A stretch of 64,000 bases of DNA from Aquibaculum sediminis (GCF_040712085.1 NZ_JBFCVK010000004.1:1-64000); one strand, 5' to 3'. Positions 33,359 through 42,923 are shown, counted from the stretch's first letter. A program made the numbers and translations. The notes: generated from the letters alone by a model not told the origin.

Positions 33359-36091
33359 TCACTTGGCGGCAGCCGGGGGTGCCTCCCCTCCCGCATCGCG
33401 GGAGCTCCCTACCTCGACCGGACGCAGCCGCACCACGAACTCGGCCCCCTGCTCGCAGTTTTCCGCGAGTTCCAGGCTGCCGCCGAAGCGCTCCACGATC
33501 TGACGGCTGATCGGCAAGCCCAGCCCCGCGCCGCTGCGCCCGGCATAGCGCCCGCGCTCGAACTTGATGAAGATGAGCTCACGCTCCTGCTGCGGGATGC
33601 CGGGACCGTTGTCCGCGATGCGGACTTCGTAGACACCCTCGCGAATCGCGCTGGTGACCCGAACCAAGGGCTCGGGGTCGGCGTTGTGTTTGATGGCGTT
33701 GGAAATCAGGTTGATGAAGACCTGGGCCAGCTTGTCCGCGTTGCCCAGCACGCGGACATTTCCGGCCCGCATCCCGCGCTCCAGGCACACGCCCGCAGAG
33801 TGCGCCAAGGCTTCGCAGCTCTCCAACGCCTGATCCAGGGCTTCCTCGGGATCCAGGAGTTCGAGTGTCCAGGCGGGCTCGCCGCGCTCCATTTGATTCA
33901 GGTGCAGGATGGTGTCGAGCAGGCGGGTGAGCCTGATGCTTTCGTTCTGGATGATCTCAAGGAAGCGCTGCTTGCGCGCCTCGTCCATCTCCCGGTCGTG
34001 CAGCAGGATGTCGCTGAAGGAGCGGATCGAGGCCATGGGGGTGCGCACCTCATGGCTCACCTGGCTCAAGAACTCGTCCTTCTGCTTGTCGATCTCGCGC
34101 AGGCGCCGGTTCGCCGAGGCCAGCTCCGCCGCCGCCTCCTCGATCTGCCGCGACTTGCGTTCCAGCTCCTCTGAATAGGCGCGAATCTGCTCGGCCTCCC
34201 CGGCCAGTCGCTTGAGTTCCTGCACGCTGATCGTCTCGTTGGTCACAACCCGGGAGACCAGCGAGCGCGCCGAGGCGGCGCCGATGTGCGAGGCGAGTCG
34301 CTGCTCCACCTGGCTCAGCAGGTCGTCACTGGCGATCACGGTGCGCTCGGCGCCCTGCCCGCTGGCGAAGAGCTGGAGCGCATCCCGCGGTCCCAGAATG
34401 CGTTCGGCGACCTGGCGCAACTCCGCCACCCGCGCGGTGCGCCGCATGATCCTTTGCTCGCTCTCGGTCTGGCGCCGGAAAACGTCAATGAAGAGCGTGG
34501 ACTGCAGTCGCGCCAGGGGTGTGGGTTCCGTGAGCAGCGAAGTCCCGATCAGCAGCGTCGTGTTGATGAAGAGGCTCCAGAAGACCGCATGCACCAGAGG
34601 ATCGAAACCCGACAGGCCGAAAAGTGCGTAGGGCTTGAGCCAGGCGAATCCGAACAGCCCTCCCTCGATCACCGAGATCGGCATGAAGGGCATGCCGCCG
34701 AAGCTGGGCAGGAAGAGGGTATAAGCCCAGAGCATGAAGCCGGCGATCAGACCGGCGATCACGCCGCTGTCGCTGGCCCGGCGCCAGAAGAGGCCGCTGA
34801 CGATACCCGGCAGGAACTGCGCCACGCCGCAAAAGGAGATGAGCCCGATGGAGGCCAGGGCGCTCGAAGTGCCACTGAGCCAGTAATAGAGAAATCCCAG
34901 GAAGACGATGAAGATGACCGACGCGCGGCGGGTGTTCAGGATGAAACGCCGCACGCTCTGGGCGCTGGCCGAGGGAATGACGGAAAAGCGCAAGGCGAGC
35001 GGGACGATCAGGTGGTTGGAGATCATCGTCGACAAGGCGATGGACGAAACGATCACCATGGAGGTCGCCGAGGAGAAGCCGCCCAGAAAAACCAGAAGCC
35101 CCAGCAGGTGCTGATTGTTGTTCAACGGCAGGGTGAGCACGTAAAGGTCGGGGTTGGAGCCCGCCGGCAGGTGATTGAGCCCGGCGATGGCGATGGGCAA
35201 GACGAACAGGCAGAGAAGAAACAGATAGAGCGGAAAAAGCCAGGACGCGGTCCGCAACTGCCTCTCGCTGGAGTTCTCCACCACCGTGACCTGGAACTGG
35301 CGCGGCAGGCAGATCACGGCCACAGCCGACAGAAAGCACAGCGTCACCCAGCGCGTACCGAAGGTGTCCTCGGGACGAAGCAGGCTAACCGGGGCGTTGG
35401 CCAAGAGTTCGCTTGGCGTGCCGCGCAGGGCAATCAGCACCCACACGCCGAGAATGACCAGCGCCACCAGCTTGACCACAGCCTCCAGCGCGATGGCCGC
35501 GATCACGCCGTGGTGATGCTCATTCACGTTGAGGTTGCGTACACCGAAGATGATAGCGAAGGTGCACAGGCCGGCCGCCAGCCAGAAGGCCACCGCGTAG
35601 TCCGGCTCCAGGGCCGTGTTGGCGGCAACGATAGCGCCCTGGGGAAAGGTGATCACCTGGAAGCTGTCGGCGAGCGCTTTGAGCTGCAACGCGATATAGG
35701 GCGCGGTTGCAAAGAGTGCCACCAGCGTCACCATGGCCCCCAGGCCCGGGTTCTTGCCGAATCGCGCAGAGATGAAGTCGGCGATCGAGGTGGTCTGGTG
35801 CACCCGTCCCACCGCCACAAGCTTGCGCAGGAAGACCCACCAGCCGGTGAAGACGATCATCGGCCCAAGATAAATGGTGGCGAATTCGAGCCCATCACGC
35901 GCTGCCGAACCCACCGCCCCGTAGAAGGTCCAGGACGTGCAGTAGATCGAAATGGAAAGGGTGTAGACCAGCGGAGAGGACAGCCAGCCACCGGGGTCAC
36001 GCCGCGCCTTGCGGTCGCCGGCAAACGCGACGCAGAAGAGTATCGCGACGTAAAGCAGGCAAGTCAGAATGACGAAGTCGGCGTTGAGCAT
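33359..36091 (-). CDS. Sodium:solute symporter-histidine kinase fusion (CbrA/CrbS-like)
   Basis: A 910-residue protein. Residues ~1-500 are a multi-span SSS (SLC5-type) transporter domain (SIYCTSWTFYGAVGSAARDG, SSATSMVIVSSIALSTMI). A coiled linker (~590-660) precedes a histidine kinase with H-box FLSQVSHEVRTPMASIR near residue 680, N-box NLISNAIKHN and G-box DNGPGIP. In CbrA/CrbS proteins transport or sensing of a nutrient (histidine, acetate) is tied to kinase activity. It overlaps the upstream small membrane gene by one base. The receiver-only regulator two genes upstream is the likely partner. Confidence 0.92.
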   Translation of the reverse strand: MLNADFVILTCLLYVAILFCVAFAGDRKARRDPGGWLSSPLVYTLSISIYCTSWTFYGAVGSAARDGLEFATIYLGPMIVFTGWWVFLRKLVAVGRVHQTTSIADFISARFGKNPGLGAMVTLVALFATAPYIALQLKALADSFQVITFPQGAIVAANTALEPDYAVAFWLAAGLCTFAIIFGVRNLNVNEHHHGVIAAIALEAVVKLVALVILGVWVLIALRGTPSELLANAPVSLLRPEDTFGTRWVTLCFLSAVAVICLPRQFQVTVVENSSERQLRTASWLFPLYLFLLCLFVLPIAIAGLNHLPAGSNPDLYVLTLPLNNNQHLLGLLVFLGGFSSATSMVIVSSIALSTMISNHLIVPLALRFSVIPSASAQSVRRFILNTRRASVIFIVFLGFLYYWLSGTSSALASIGLISFCGVAQFLPGIVSGLFWRRASDSGVIAGLIAGFMLWAYTLFLPSFGGMPFMPISVIEGGLFGFAWLKPYALFGLSGFDPLVHAVFWSLFINTTLLIGTSLLTEPTPLARLQSTLFIDVFRRQTESEQRIMRRTARVAELRQVAERILGPRDALQLFASGQGAERTVIASDDLLSQVEQRLASHIGAASARSLVSRVVTNETISVQELKRLAGEAEQIRAYSEELERKSRQIEEAAAELASANRRLREIDKQKDEFLSQVSHEVRTPMASIRSFSDILLHDREMDEARKQRFLEIIQNESIRLTRLLDTILHLNQMERGEPAWTLELLDPEEALDQALESCEALAHSAGVCLERGMRAGNVRVLGNADKLAQVFINLISNAIKHNADPEPLVRVTSAIREGVYEVRIADNGPGIPQQERELIFIKFERGRYAGRSGAGLGLPISRQIVERFGGSLELAENCEQGAEFVVRLRPVEVGSSRDAGGEAPPAAAK

Positions 36092-36345
36092 CAGCCGTTT
36101 CCGTCCGCATCCTCCCGCCCGCCGTCGGCGTCCAGGCGCTCAAGCCGTCGGGCGATCACGTAGGCCGCGAGGATGGCAGCCGCCCAGACCCCGTACATGT
36201 AGAGAACGATCAGCGGGATGCCGAACAGTAACTGGGGTGCTGCGAAGATCAGTACCACCGGTGGGGCGAGCAGTACGGCCGCTGCAAAGGGCAGGACCGT
36301 GGCCGCGTCTCGGGTCGCCTGGCTCCGGGTCTCCCAATCGGTCAT
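36091..36345 (-). CDS. Small two-helix membrane protein
   Basis: An 84-residue protein with two hydrophobic segments (AATVLPFAAAVLLAPPVVLIF and PLIVLYMYGVWAAAILAAYVI), a polar start and an Asp-rich end. It is coupled to the symporter-kinase (TGATG overlap) and follows the receiver gene by ~10 bases. Small paired membrane proteins are common beside SSS transporters, so an accessory role is likely. I do not recognise the family. Confidence 0.75.
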   Translation of the reverse strand: MTDWETRSQATRDAATVLPFAAAVLLAPPVVLIFAAPQLLFGIPLIVLYMYGVWAAAILAAYVIARRLERLDADGGREDADGNG

Positions 36346-36354
36346 GGCGCTGCC

Positions 36355-36729
36355 CTAGGGCCCGCCGGTAAAGCTGCGGAGGCGCTCGACCACCTCCGCA
36401 TTGGAGAAAGGCTTGGTGATGAAAGCACTGGCCCCGATCTCTTCCGCGGTCTGCCGGTCCTTGGCCTGCCCCTTGGCGGTCAGGACCAGAACGGGCAAGT
36501 CGGCCAAAGCTTGGTCCTCGCGCACCGCCTTGAGCAGTTCGAAGCCGTTCATGCGCGGAATCATCAGGTCCAGCACCACGGCGCCAAAGCGCTCCCGGCG
36601 CAGGCGTTCCAAGGCGACAACCCCATCGGTTGCCACCTCCACCGCGAAGCCCGCGCGCTGTAATATGTAGCTCAGGGCCTCGACGATGTTGGCTTCGTCC
36701 TCGACAACAAGGATCGGTTCCTGTGCCAA
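36355..36729 (-). CDS. Receiver-only response regulator
   Basis: A 124-residue CheY-like receiver. Acidic residues follow VVEDE near residue 10, the phosphoacceptor is Asp54 in VVLDLMIPRMNG, and conserved Thr84 and Lys106 (FITKPFS) are present. There is no DNA-binding domain, so output must be through a phosphorelay or protein contact. It is the first gene of a three-gene unit with the small membrane protein and the symporter-kinase. Confidence 0.9.
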   Translation of the reverse strand: MAQEPILVVEDEANIVEALSYILQRAGFAVEVATDGVVALERLRRERFGAVVLDLMIPRMNGFELLKAVREDQALADLPVLVLTAKGQAKDRQTAEEIGASAFITKPFSNAEVVERLRSFTGGP

Positions 36730-36876
36730 TCTCTAAACGCGCCCCCTCTTTCTTTTGCCCAGATTACACGTCCGACGCGAAGCATTCACAAGCATTTTGT
36801 GGAAACCCGCTGCCACTTGTCGTGTCAAGCGGCAGGCAGCCTCCGCCTATGGTGCTCCTCCGGTCGCTCCACGTCG

Positions 36877-38370
36877 TCACTGCATGATCAGCGGCTGTTC
36901 CTGGCGAAAGGCGCAGTCGAGGCGGGAGCAGAGGCGGCAGACCGTTCCCAGCGGAATCATCGCGTGGGCCCGGTCTATGCCGTCGCCCGCCGTTACCCGG
37001 TGGGCATCCTCCTCGGCACAGGCCAACATGACCGACAAGAGATGTCGTGGATAGCCGGCATGGGCGGGATGCTTTTCCACGGCGCGGGCAAAGAAAAGGA
37101 ACTGTTCCCCGCTCGGCAACTCACCGAAATTGCGCACAGTCATGCCCGGGGTCTGGAAGGCGCTGTAGACCACCCAGAGCGGACAGGCCGTGCCGTAGCG
37201 CGGCAGCGGCAGGCGATTGAGCGGCAGGCGCTTGGTGACGTAGCCCGAGGGATCGGAGCGCATGAAGGCGAAGCGCACCCCCGGTGCGTCCGGACGGCGC
37301 AGCGTGGCCAGTCGGTGGGCCGCCTGCTCATAGGACACGTGGAAGCGCCGCATCAGGAGGTCGAGGTCGTAGCGCTCGGCCTCGGCTGCCTCCAAGAAGG
37401 CGTCGTAGGGCATGACGATGGCCGCCGCGAGATAGGACTCCAGCGCCGAGGTCGCCAGGGCACGCGCCTCCTCCGTTTCCAGTACTCTCGCCTCCTGCAC
37501 GAGGGCCGCAATGGCGTCGCCACCCAGGTGGCGCACGAAGGCGCGCACCTCATGCAGCAACTGCGAGTCCGCCGGCCGCATGGCATCGCGAACGCCCGTG
37601 CCAGTTTCCGAAGACCCCAAGGCGGGATGGAGACGTCGCAACGTCTCCGCGGGACTTTCCCCCGGAGCCATTTGCCGTATCACAGAGGTGGCAATCTCCT
37701 CCAATTCCGGGAAGTGGTTGTCCTTCTCCAGAATGAAGGCATCCACATGCTCCATCGGCGTGGCCGAGCGCACCCGGACCTGGGCGCTGTCGAAGAAGTC
37801 GGCCAGGGCCTGGGCACTTTGGGAGAGGCGTTGGCTGTCCGAGGAGACAATCGCCAAGAAGCGCTGCCGGTCTGCAGGCGACAAAGGCTCGTCCAGTTCC
37901 AGGATCTCCGCCGCGGCTCGAATGGAGGTCACCTGGGTCAAGATGCGGTGGACGCTGTCACCGAGAAAGGGATCGCGGTTCATGCGGTCGGCCAGCGCCA
38001 GGACCGCCTGGTTGCGATCCTGATACGCTTGGTAGAGCCGAATGAGGAGTCGCGCCCAGCCCGGTTGCTGCCCGACCAATTCATCCGCCGAACCGGGCAT
38101 TTCTCCGCCGCTTAGCAGGGCAGGATCCGCGGGGATCTCCTGCAGCGTATCTATGGCCCGACGTTCAGCCACGCCGTCCAGTGCCGCTCGCGGCACGCCG
38201 AGACCGTCGGCGATGCGGTCCAGCAGGGCACCGGCCACGCTGCGCTTGTTGCGCTCGATGAGGTTCAGATAGGAGGGCGAGATACCGGAACGACGCGCCA
38301 GTTCGCCCTGCGCCAGGCCCTGCTCCCGGCGCAGCGTCCTGATCTTGAAACCGGTGACATCCCGCCCCAT
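36877..38370 (-). CDS. XRE-family regulator of the ScfR type (short-chain fatty-acyl regulator)
   Basis: A 497-residue regulator. The N-terminal helix-turn-helix is GELARRSGISPSYLNLIERNKR. The central region resembles an IrrE-like domain without a clear HExxH, and the C-terminal ScfR (DUF2083) domain holds a Cys pattern CRLCSRLDCAFRQEQPL. ScfR/RamB-type regulators control acetate, propionate or branched fatty-acid metabolism. It is divergent from a branched-chain-type ABC transporter across a 208-base gap with palindromes and may regulate it. Confidence 0.85.
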   Translation of the reverse strand: MGRDVTGFKIRTLRREQGLAQGELARRSGISPSYLNLIERNKRSVAGALLDRIADGLGVPRAALDGVAERRAIDTLQEIPADPALLSGGEMPGSADELVGQQPGWARLLIRLYQAYQDRNQAVLALADRMNRDPFLGDSVHRILTQVTSIRAAAEILELDEPLSPADRQRFLAIVSSDSQRLSQSAQALADFFDSAQVRVRSATPMEHVDAFILEKDNHFPELEEIATSVIRQMAPGESPAETLRRLHPALGSSETGTGVRDAMRPADSQLLHEVRAFVRHLGGDAIAALVQEARVLETEEARALATSALESYLAAAIVMPYDAFLEAAEAERYDLDLLMRRFHVSYEQAAHRLATLRRPDAPGVRFAFMRSDPSGYVTKRLPLNRLPLPRYGTACPLWVVYSAFQTPGMTVRNFGELPSGEQFLFFARAVEKHPAHAGYPRHLLSVMLACAEEDAHRVTAGDGIDRAHAMIPLGTVCRLCSRLDCAFRQEQPLIMQ

Positions 38371-38405
38371 CCCGTTCCTCCCCGCGGCGACGCGTGCAGA
38401 TGGAT

Positions 38406-38420
38406 TGTAAATAATTTACA
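38406..38420. promoter_or_regulatory. Perfect palindrome, candidate operator
   Basis: TGTAAATAATTTACA is symmetric around its central base (7+1+7). It lies 36 bases upstream of the ScfR-type gene, in the intergenic region shared with the ABC transporter, making it a candidate autoregulatory site. A looser AACAA/TTGTT pair lies at about 38468-38481. Confidence 0.5.
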
Positions 38421-38578
38421 GCCGCCGTGGCCAGTCAATACAAAAACTGACAAAATTATTCAATTAAAACAATATCTTGTTGTCGCCGTGACAGATTCTG
38501 GGAAGAATGCAGTCTGGCGATATCGCCAAGACCAATCGGCTCCGACAACGCGAGCCACCCGAACCGGGGAGGAAACAA

Positions 38579-39919
38579 ATGACTTTCAACAGGATCAATC
38601 GGCGCGTCTTTCTGAAGAGTACGGCCGTGGCCGGCGCCGGCCTGGCCATGCCGACCATCTTCTCCAGGCCCTCCAACGCCCAGGACTTCTGCAACATGCC
38701 CAGCGGCTCGTCGGTTGTGCTGGGCTTCAACGTGCCCCAGACCGGCCCCTATGCCGACGAGGGCGCGGACGAACTGCGGGCCTATCAGCTTGCCGTGAAG
38801 CATCTCAACGGTGAGGGCGACGGCGGCATGCTCAACACCTTCACGGGCTCCGTGCTCAAGGGCAACGGCGTCCTGGGCAAGAAGGTCGACTACGTCACCG
38901 GCGACACCCAGACCAAGTCCGACGCGGCCCGGGCCTCGGCAACCCGCATGATCGAGCGCGACGGCGCCGTCATGATCACCGGCGGCTCCTCCTCCGGCGT
39001 GGCCGTGGCGGTGCAGTCCCTGTGCCAGGACATGGGCATCATCTTCATGTCCGGCCTGACCCACTCCAACGACACGACGGGCAAGGACAAGCGGCGTAAC
39101 GGCTTCCGCCACTTCTTCAATGCCTACATGTCTGGCCAGGCCATCGCGCCGGTAATCGGCGATGCCTATGGCCGCGACCGTCGCGCCTACCACCTCACGG
39201 CCGACTACACCTGGGGCTGGACTCAGCAGGAATCCATCGTCAACGCCACCGAGGCGCTGGGCTGGGAGACGGTCGAGACGGTGCTCACGCCGCTGGGCGC
39301 CTCGGACTACTCGCAGTACCTGACGCCGGTGATCAACTCGGGCGCCGACGTGCTGATCCTGAACCACTACGGCCAGGACATGGTGAACTCGCTGACTCAG
39401 GCGGTTCAGTTCGGCATCCGCGAGCAGCAGGCCAACGGCAAGAACTTCGAAATCGTCGTGCCGCTCTTCTCCGAACTGATGGCCCAGGGTGCGGGCGATG
39501 CCATCAAGGGCATCTTCGGCACTGCCAACTGGGACTGGAAGCTGCAGAACCCGGGTACGCAGGCCTTCACCAAGTCCTTCGGTGAAGAGTATGGCACGCC
39601 GCCGTCGCAGGCCGCGCAAACCTGCTACGTCCAAACCCTGCTCTATGCCAATGCCTGCGAGATGGCCGGCACCTTCAACCCCGAGGGCGTCGTCGAGGCT
39701 CTTGAGGACTTCGAGTTCGACGGCCTGGGCAACGGCCCGACGATCTACCGGGGCAGCGACCATCAGTGCTTCAAGCCGGTTCTGGTCGTGCAGGGTAAGG
39801 AGGATCCCTCCGACCGCTTCGACCTGCTCGAGGTGGTGCGCGAGGTTCCGACGGAAGACGTGATGTATGACCCCGAGATCTTCGGTGGTGAAATGGGCCC
39901 GGTGAACACGGCCTGCTGA
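38579..39919 (+). CDS. Branched-chain-type ABC transporter substrate-binding protein, Tat-exported
   Basis: A 446-residue type I periplasmic binding protein. The N-terminus NRINRRVFLKSTAVAGAGLA is a twin-arginine signal, ending near SNAQ, so it is exported folded. Family motifs are GFNVPQTGPYADEGADELRAYQLAV and GGSSSGVAVAVQ. Mature cysteines (DFCNMPS, QTCYVQ, HQCF) are consistent with a disulfide. The ATG at 38579 has GGGGAGG upstream. It is followed by a strong hairpin and two permeases and two ATPases. The ligand could be a branched amino acid, amide, urea or aromatic acid. Confidence 0.9.
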   Translation: MTFNRINRRVFLKSTAVAGAGLAMPTIFSRPSNAQDFCNMPSGSSVVLGFNVPQTGPYADEGADELRAYQLAVKHLNGEGDGGMLNTFTGSVLKGNGVLGKKVDYVTGDTQTKSDAARASATRMIERDGAVMITGGSSSGVAVAVQSLCQDMGIIFMSGLTHSNDTTGKDKRRNGFRHFFNAYMSGQAIAPVIGDAYGRDRRAYHLTADYTWGWTQQESIVNATEALGWETVETVLTPLGASDYSQYLTPVINSGADVLILNHYGQDMVNSLTQAVQFGIREQQANGKNFEIVVPLFSELMAQGAGDAIKGIFGTANWDWKLQNPGTQAFTKSFGEEYGTPPSQAAQTCYVQTLLYANACEMAGTFNPEGVVEALEDFEFDGLGNGPTIYRGSDHQCFKPVLVVQGKEDPSDRFDLLEVVREVPTEDVMYDPEIFGGEMGPVNTAC

Positions 39920-39931
39920 TCGACGTCTGAC

Positions 39932-39961
39932 GGCCGCGGTCGGCCCCTGCCGGCCGCGGCC
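39932..39961 (+). other. Intercistronic GC hairpin
   Basis: GGCCGCGG (39932-39939) pairs exactly with CCGCGGCC (39954-39961), with further internal pairing. It stands between binding-protein and permease genes and lacks a good T-run, as expected for an mRNA-stability or attenuation element that keeps binding-protein levels above the rest. Confidence 0.6.
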
Positions 39962-40013
39962 GCTTCCTATTCTGCTTCCGGCTGACTGCTTCCTCCAGGA
40001 AGGCACAACAACC

Positions 40014-41018
40014 ATGGACGTGTTTCTGCTGCAGCTGCTGAACGGCCTGGACAAGGGCGGGGCCTATGCCTTGATCGCGCTGGGCCTGACGCTGGTCTTC
40101 GGCACCTTGGGCGTCGTCAATTTCGCCCATGGGGCGCTATTCATGATCGGCGCCTTTGTCGCCGTCACCTTCGGCCGCCTGCTCAAGCTCGAAACGGTTA
40201 CCGTCGACCCGGACAAGCTGACCCCCTGGGGCTCGCCGATGGAGATCCGCACACCCCTGGTGCAGGCCTGGCTGGGCGACTTCGGTGCCCTCCTCGTGAA
40301 CTACGCGGTGCCGATCTCCATACTCGTGGCCATTCCCGTGATGCTTCTGATCGGCTGGGCCATGGAGCGCGGGTTGATCCGCTTCTTCTACAAGCGCCCG
40401 CATGCCGAGCAGATTCTCGTCACCTTCGGGCTGGCCATCGTCATCCAGGAACTGGTGAAGGCCGGCTTCGGTGCCAATCCCCTGCCCCAGGCTGCACCCG
40501 CGAGCCTCTCCGGCAGCGCCGATTTGGGCGGCATCAGCTATCCCTACTGGCGTCTCATATACCTGGCATTTTCCCTGTTCGTGGTGGGGCTGGTGATCGC
40601 CTTCCTGCGCTTTACCACCTACGGCATGGTGGTGCGCGCCGGCATGGAAGACCGGCAGACGGTGGGATTCCTTGGCATCGACATCCAGAAGCGCTTTACC
40701 GTGGTCTTCGGCATCGCCGCCGTGGTCGCCGGTCTGGCCGGCGTGATGTACACGCCGATCGTGCCACCCAGCTATCACCTGGGCATGGATTTCCTGGTGC
40801 TGTCCTTCGTGGTCGTGGTTGTGGGCGGCATGGGGTCGGTCAGCGGTGCCGTGCTGGCAGGGTTCATGCTGGGAATCCTGCAGTCCTTCGCGTCGATGAC
40901 CATCGTCAAGAATGTGCTGCCCGGCATCGACCAGGTGATCATTTACCTCATTGCCGTCATCGTCCTCCTCGCCCGCCCGCGCGGACTGATGGGGCGCAAG
41001 GGCGTGATGGAGAATTGA
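40014..41018 (+). CDS. Branched-chain-type ABC transporter permease (LivH type)
   Basis: A 334-residue membrane protein. LivH hallmarks include ALIALGLTLVFGTLGVVNFAHGAL near the N-terminus and a late GGMGSVSGAVLAGFMLGI. The long loop between early helices (~residues 55-95) is larger than in typical LivH. It has an AGGAAG site before the ATG at 40014. It pairs with the LivM-type protein encoded 7 bases downstream. Confidence 0.93.
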   Translation: MDVFLLQLLNGLDKGGAYALIALGLTLVFGTLGVVNFAHGALFMIGAFVAVTFGRLLKLETVTVDPDKLTPWGSPMEIRTPLVQAWLGDFGALLVNYAVPISILVAIPVMLLIGWAMERGLIRFFYKRPHAEQILVTFGLAIVIQELVKAGFGANPLPQAAPASLSGSADLGGISYPYWRLIYLAFSLFVVGLVIAFLRFTTYGMVVRAGMEDRQTVGFLGIDIQKRFTVVFGIAAVVAGLAGVMYTPIVPPSYHLGMDFLVLSFVVVVVGGMGSVSGAVLAGFMLGILQSFASMTIVKNVLPGIDQVIIYLIAVIVLLARPRGLMGRKGVMEN

Positions 41019-41025
41019 GCCTCCC

Positions 41026-42159
41026 ATGAGCACCGCACGCAACGAACTCCTCTACATGGCCATCTTCACGCTGGTGGTCCTGACCATGCCGATCTGGCTC
41101 CAGCCCTTCGGCGCGGCCTATCCCGACCTCATGCAGAAGTTCGCCATCTACGGCATCTTCGCGATCGGCTTCAACATCCTCTTCGGCATGACCGGCTATC
41201 TCTCCTTCGGCCATGCCGCCTTTCTCGGCGCCGGATCCTACGCCGCGGTCTGGTCGTTCAAACTCTTCACCATGAACGCCCTGCCTGCGGTTGCCTTCGC
41301 CGTGCTGATCGGCGGGCTCTTCGCGGCAGCCATCGGCTATATCTGCCTCAAGCGCTCGGGCATCTACTTCGCGATCCTGACCCTGGCCTTTGCGCAGATG
41401 TCGTACAATCTGGCCTATTCGGTGCTCACGCCGATCACCAACGGCGAGACGGGCCTGCAGCTGGCGATCGGCGATGCGCGCATCCTGGACCGCCTGGTCG
41501 GGATCGAGGCACAGGGCATCCCGACGCCGAACTTCTTCGGCATCAGCTTGAGCGGCATCTACGGCTTCTACTTCTGTGCGATCGTCCTGATCCTCTGCTT
41601 CTACTTCGCCATGCGACTCAGCCGCTCGCCCTTCGGCATGATGCTGCGCGCCATCAAGTCCAATCAGACGCGCATGGCCTACACCGGCTTCAACACCAAG
41701 CCCTATGCTCGCACGGCTTTCATCATCTCGGGCATGTACGCCGGCCTGGCCGGAGGCCTGCTGGCCGCCACCGATCCGCTGGCCGGGGCTGAACGCATGC
41801 AGTGGACCGCCTCGGGCGAGGTGGTGCTGATGACCATCCTGGGCGGCGCCGGCACCCTACTGGGTCCGCTGATCGGTGCCGGGGTGATCAAGTACTTCGA
41901 GAACATCTTCTCCGCCTATCACGAAGGCAAGCTGCACGAGGCCTTCTCCTTCCTGCCTGATGGGCTGGAATATGTGATGGTCCAGATCACCGCCCCCTTC
42001 GTTGGCGAAGGCTGGCACCTGACCTTGGGCATTGTCTTCATGCTGATCGTGATTTTCCTGCCCGGTGGCCTGATGGAAGGCGCGCGCAGGATTGGCAACC
42101 GCGTGCGCCGCTCCTCGAAGCAGGATGACGGCAGCCGCAAGCTCAAGCCGGCGGAGTGA
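41026..42159 (+). CDS. Branched-chain-type ABC transporter permease (LivM type)
   Basis: A 377-residue permease with LivM signatures YGIFAIGFNILFGMTGYLSFGHAAF and ILGGAGTLLGPLIGAGVIKYF. It has about ten membrane segments and a basic C-terminal tail. It forms the inner-membrane pore with the LivH-type partner. The stop overlaps the alternative GTG start of the next gene. Confidence 0.93.
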   Translation: MSTARNELLYMAIFTLVVLTMPIWLQPFGAAYPDLMQKFAIYGIFAIGFNILFGMTGYLSFGHAAFLGAGSYAAVWSFKLFTMNALPAVAFAVLIGGLFAAAIGYICLKRSGIYFAILTLAFAQMSYNLAYSVLTPITNGETGLQLAIGDARILDRLVGIEAQGIPTPNFFGISLSGIYGFYFCAIVLILCFYFAMRLSRSPFGMMLRAIKSNQTRMAYTGFNTKPYARTAFIISGMYAGLAGGLLAATDPLAGAERMQWTASGEVVLMTILGGAGTLLGPLIGAGVIKYFENIFSAYHEGKLHEAFSFLPDGLEYVMVQITAPFVGEGWHLTLGIVFMLIVIFLPGGLMEGARRIGNRVRRSSKQDDGSRKLKPAE

Positions 42160-42164
42160 CCAGG

Positions 42165-42923
42165 ATGGATAACGTCGTTCTACACGTTGCCGATGTGCAC
42201 AAGAGCTTCGGCGGATTGCGGGCTCTCTCGGACATCGATCTGCAGGTGAAGGCGGGCACGACGCACGCCATCATCGGCCCCAACGGCGCCGGCAAGTCGA
42301 CCCTGCTGAATGTCTGCATCGGGCGCCTGCCGCCCGACACCGGTGCCGTGGTCTTCGACGGGGAGGTGATCACCGGCAAGCAGCCGCACGAGATCAACCA
42401 GATGGGCATCGTGCGTGTCTTCCAGGCCCCGGAGATCTTTCCGGACCTGACCCTGATGCAGAACGTCATGGTTCCGGCCTTCGCCAAGCGCGACGGCGCC
42501 TTCCGGCTCAACATGCTGCAGTCGGTGGTGGGACAGCAGGAGATCCAGGACGAGGCCGAACACTGGCTGCAAGACGTCGGCCTGGGCGCCCAGCGCAACC
42601 AGGTCGCTTCCAGCCTGTCGCGCGGCGACAAGCGGCGCCTGGAACTCGCCATGGGGCTGGTTCAGCATCCACGCCTGCTCCTACTCGACGAGCCCACCGC
42701 CGGCATGTCCCGCCACGACACCAACTCCACCATCGATCTGCTGAAAAAGATCAAGGAACGGGGGATGACCAAGGTGATCATCGAGCACGACATGCACGTC
42801 GTCTTCTCCCTGGCCGACCGCATCACCGTGCTGGCCCAGGGGCAGATCATCGCCGAGGGCACGCCCGAGGAAATGCGCGGCAACCCCAAGGTCCAGGAAG
42901 CCTATCTCGGAGGCCATCAGTGA
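42165..42923 (+). CDS. Branched-chain-type ABC transporter ATPase (LivG type)
   Basis: A 252-residue ATPase with Walker A GPNGAGKSTLLN and Walker B LLLLDEPTAGMS. The signature reads LSRGDKRRLELAMGL instead of the usual LSYGxQR/LSGGQ, an unusual variant. LivG-type length and the late YLGG end fit. I prefer the ATG at 42165, with GGCGGAG eight bases upstream, over the GTG at 42156 that overlaps the previous stop. Confidence 0.92.
   Translation: MDNVVLHVADVHKSFGGLRALSDIDLQVKAGTTHAIIGPNGAGKSTLLNVCIGRLPPDTGAVVFDGEVITGKQPHEINQMGIVRVFQAPEIFPDLTLMQNVMVPAFAKRDGAFRLNMLQSVVGQQEIQDEAEHWLQDVGLGAQRNQVASSLSRGDKRRLELAMGLVQHPRLLLLDEPTAGMSRHDTNSTIDLLKKIKERGMTKVIIEHDMHVVFSLADRITVLAQGQIIAEGTPEEMRGNPKVQEAYLGGHQ

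Noticed and set aside
38456..40054. Long minus-strand reading frame opposite the branched-chain binding protein
   Set aside because: It has no recognisable domain, is antisense to a strongly supported gene, and has no ribosome site.
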